DNA from: Spirochaetaceae bacterium
Lineage (GTDB): Bacteria; Spirochaetota; Spirochaetia; Treponematales; Breznakiellaceae
Assembly (NCBI GenBank): GCA_031290855.1
Contig: JAISLM010000125.1
Location: forward strand, 1 to 22,023
DNA: 22,023 nt
Direction of reading: 5' to 3'
Shown: positions 21,601 through 22,023 of the stretch, piece after piece
Layout: every line of letters begins with the position of its first letter
Position numbering within the stretch: position 1 is the stretch's first letter
Notes under the pieces: generated by a model
What the model was told of the DNA's origin: nothing
The model's input: only the letters and a program-made list of their open reading frames with translations
The model's database searches: none
Position numbers and translations under genes: made by a program

Positions 21601-22023
21601 GCGAAGAACGGCGCACTGTCCGGCGCGGGGCCGGCTTACACCCTGCCGGTAACGGTATCCAGGGGCGGCGACATATCGGTGTCGGTAACCTCGCCGGGCG
21701 GCTACAGCATCAGCGGCGGACCGAAAACGACGACCGTGTACTATGCAGCGCCGGTAAAGCAGGTGTCCTTTACCGGCCTTTCCGCAAACGGATCGACAAC
21801 GGCAAGCACAAGCTCGTTGACCCTAACCTTTAGCGCAAGCATCAGCGGCTTAAGCGCCGATAACATTACGATAGGCACTTCCGGCAGCAGCGCCGTCGTC
21901 GTGAAGAACGGCGCACTGTCCGGCACGGGGCCGGATTACACCCTGCCGGTAACTGTATCCAGGGGCGGCAACATATCGGTGTCGGTATCCCCGCCGGGCG
22001 GCTACAGCATCAGCGGTACGCCG
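18631..22023 (+). CDS. Large repeat lipoprotein, 3' end outside the window
   Basis: Open for all 1131 codons to the window edge, no stop. A signal peptide with lipobox L-T-S-C gives lipidated Cys34. Domains in order: three divergent InlB-B-repeat-like modules ending in 'F.MP...V.V.A.F' (about 42-129, 133-210, 217-294); four carboxypeptidase-regulatory-like beta-sandwich modules starting Y-x-(I/L/V)-(S/T)-G (298-388, 390-474, 475-557, 561-646), each with a D-G-x-(Y/F) turn; then at least five Ig-like repeats of 96-101 residues from 647 on. This is the architecture of a long surface stalk or adhesin. No catalytic domain is seen in the visible part; one could follow at the C-terminus. The ATG is four bases after the upstream stop, with weak TAGGA spacing. 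Confidence 0.85.
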   Translation, partial: MKNKGPVRRLPCHLRPLLAGLVLWQLAAALLTSCNDPFGGADYLKFVIEEYPVKIPYIGHGEIIPSMTMAIVGEVITLQVRPDDGYRLQKGSLKVNESSSDISGAGSYWTFRMPLGGAVVTAVFEPVGEDAPKYYIHLSGMVNGTVFANTWSAAEGVSVELSPRPESGYRLVAGTLRASKDDYGEEVPIEGNSFTMPASDVTVRAEFEGIYPDAPRYSISVNAEPDYAGTISCDPNSAAEGESVKVIVSPADFYRLQSIRVTDNLTFLTELEPGTYAFVMPAANVEVWANFEAEPAIYTISGTVYKVETEGSAPVPAEEAKLTLIDSDGHIRSEDMTGNGGRYFIPRVVAGQYTIEASLYGYEPGAAGPFVVDANVSGKDLILQKVGALYTLSGTISTSDDRSAEGTEVRLKQGYSLIGEPVLANDEGNYIIAGVAPGENYTVEARLAGYQSGKTGPFTVSNNVSGKDLSLQKLYRVTGTVYTSDAGPAAGAHVKLTKGGGLLAKPVTADGDGAFEFKDVSDGGYAIEAALLGYVTEKASFTVSGADKTIDLTLQKATQTFTISGKVIKTCGVTNEPAAGATVNLKKADSTMSSTVTDSDGEYSFSGANTGEEYQVEAVLDGYQTDVTDKFRVSGDTTRDMTLIRLAAFNMLTADGSEASTTTMLTLTFDRSLTGLNSNNITITRASGSSAVVTKGTLSGTGPSYTLPVTVTAGGSITVTVKAPSGYVMSTEARNVAVHYVQQVSFTGLSQNGSATTSTTSLTLTFSASVSGLSADNITIDTSGSTAVVSKGTLSGAGPTYTLPVTVTAGGGISVSVSPPGDYSISGGPRTVTVYYAAPVQQVTFESLSQNGSENTSTTSLTLTFSASVGGLSADNIVITPVPGSSAAVAKNGALSGAGPAYTLPVTVSRGGGISVSVSAPGGYSISGTPKTTTVYYAAPVKQVTFDSLSQNGSETKSTTSLTLTFSASVSGLSADNIVITPDTGSSAAVAKNGALSGAGPAYTLPVTVSRGGDISVSVTSPGGYSISGGPKTTTVYYAAPVKQVSFTGLSANGSTTASTSSLTLTFSASISGLSADNITIGTSGSSAVVVKNGALSGTGPDYTLPVTVSRGGNISVSVSPPGGYSISGTP
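20569..22023 (+). repeat. Tandem ~300-bp repeats encoding Ig-like domains
   Basis: Units start at 20569 (R1), 20857 (R2), 21154 (R3), 21457 (R4) and 21760 (R5, cut by the window edge). Distances are 288, 297, 303 and 303 bp, all multiples of three. R2 to R5 share long almost identical blocks, such as TCGTTGACTCTAACCTTTAG and GCGGCTACAGCATCAGCGG; R1 is more diverged. R3 and R4 are the most alike. Confidence 0.95.

Noticed and set aside
20569..22023. Regular repeats as a CRISPR array
   Set aside because: The period is about 300 bp, the whole unit is repeated and stays in one long reading frame; there are no short repeats with unique spacers.
1..22023. tRNA, rRNA or riboswitch genes
   Set aside because: I looked through the intergenic stretches for cloverleaf or conserved rRNA-like sequence and saw only short hairpins and the repeats described.

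Overview
The window carries most of a type VI secretion system (T6SS) locus, all on the + strand, followed by a surface-protein pair. Upstream to downstream: tssA (181-1248); a mobile-element-like insert with a degenerate RAYT-type transposase (about 1417-2290); then tssB, tssC, hcp, tssE, tssF, tssG, clpV, a PAAR tip gene, a spike encoded as two separate genes (gp27-like and gp5-like halves of VgrG), a small heptad-repeat protein, and a DUF6931-like accessory protein (2706-17792). After these come an outer-membrane beta-barrel-like protein (17844-18626) and a very large repeat lipoprotein that runs off the right edge (18631-22023+). The membrane-complex genes tssJ, tssK, tssL and tssM are not in the window.

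The organism must be diderm (T6SS, signal peptide plus beta-barrel, lipobox). A GC-moderate spirochaete of the termite-gut Treponema kind is my best guess. It rests on recalled resemblance of the dispersed repeat (its spurious translation contains GFPKTSVFGRQ), the RAYT-like protein and the style of the OMP and lipoprotein. I could not check this, and T6SS is best known from Proteobacteria and Bacteroidota.

How the genes work together: TssE, TssF and TssG build the baseplate around the VgrG/PAAR spike. TssA helps assembly, Hcp forms the inner tube, TssB/TssC the contractile sheath, and ClpV recycles the sheath. The products downstream of the spike are candidates for cargo, adaptor or accessory factors.

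The locus is dissected by repeats. One MITE-like palindromic family (about 130-145 bp, 13-14 bp terminal inverted repeats) occurs three times: before tssB, before clpV (truncated, with an 18-bp tandem expansion) and exactly between the two spike genes. A hairpin plus GCGAATAA motif flanks the RAYT-like gene and recurs before the OMP gene. Good sigma70-like promoters stand before tssA (TTGACT-18-TATACT) and tssB (TTGACC-17-TATAAT); hcp has its own AT-rich leader after a probable terminator.

The most unusual point is that the gp5-like spike protein carries, between its OB fold and its beta-helix, one Ig-like domain of the same family that is tandemly repeated (five copies visible) in the lipoprotein at the right edge. 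This suggests domain shuffling between a secreted T6SS spike and a surface lipoprotein of the same cell.
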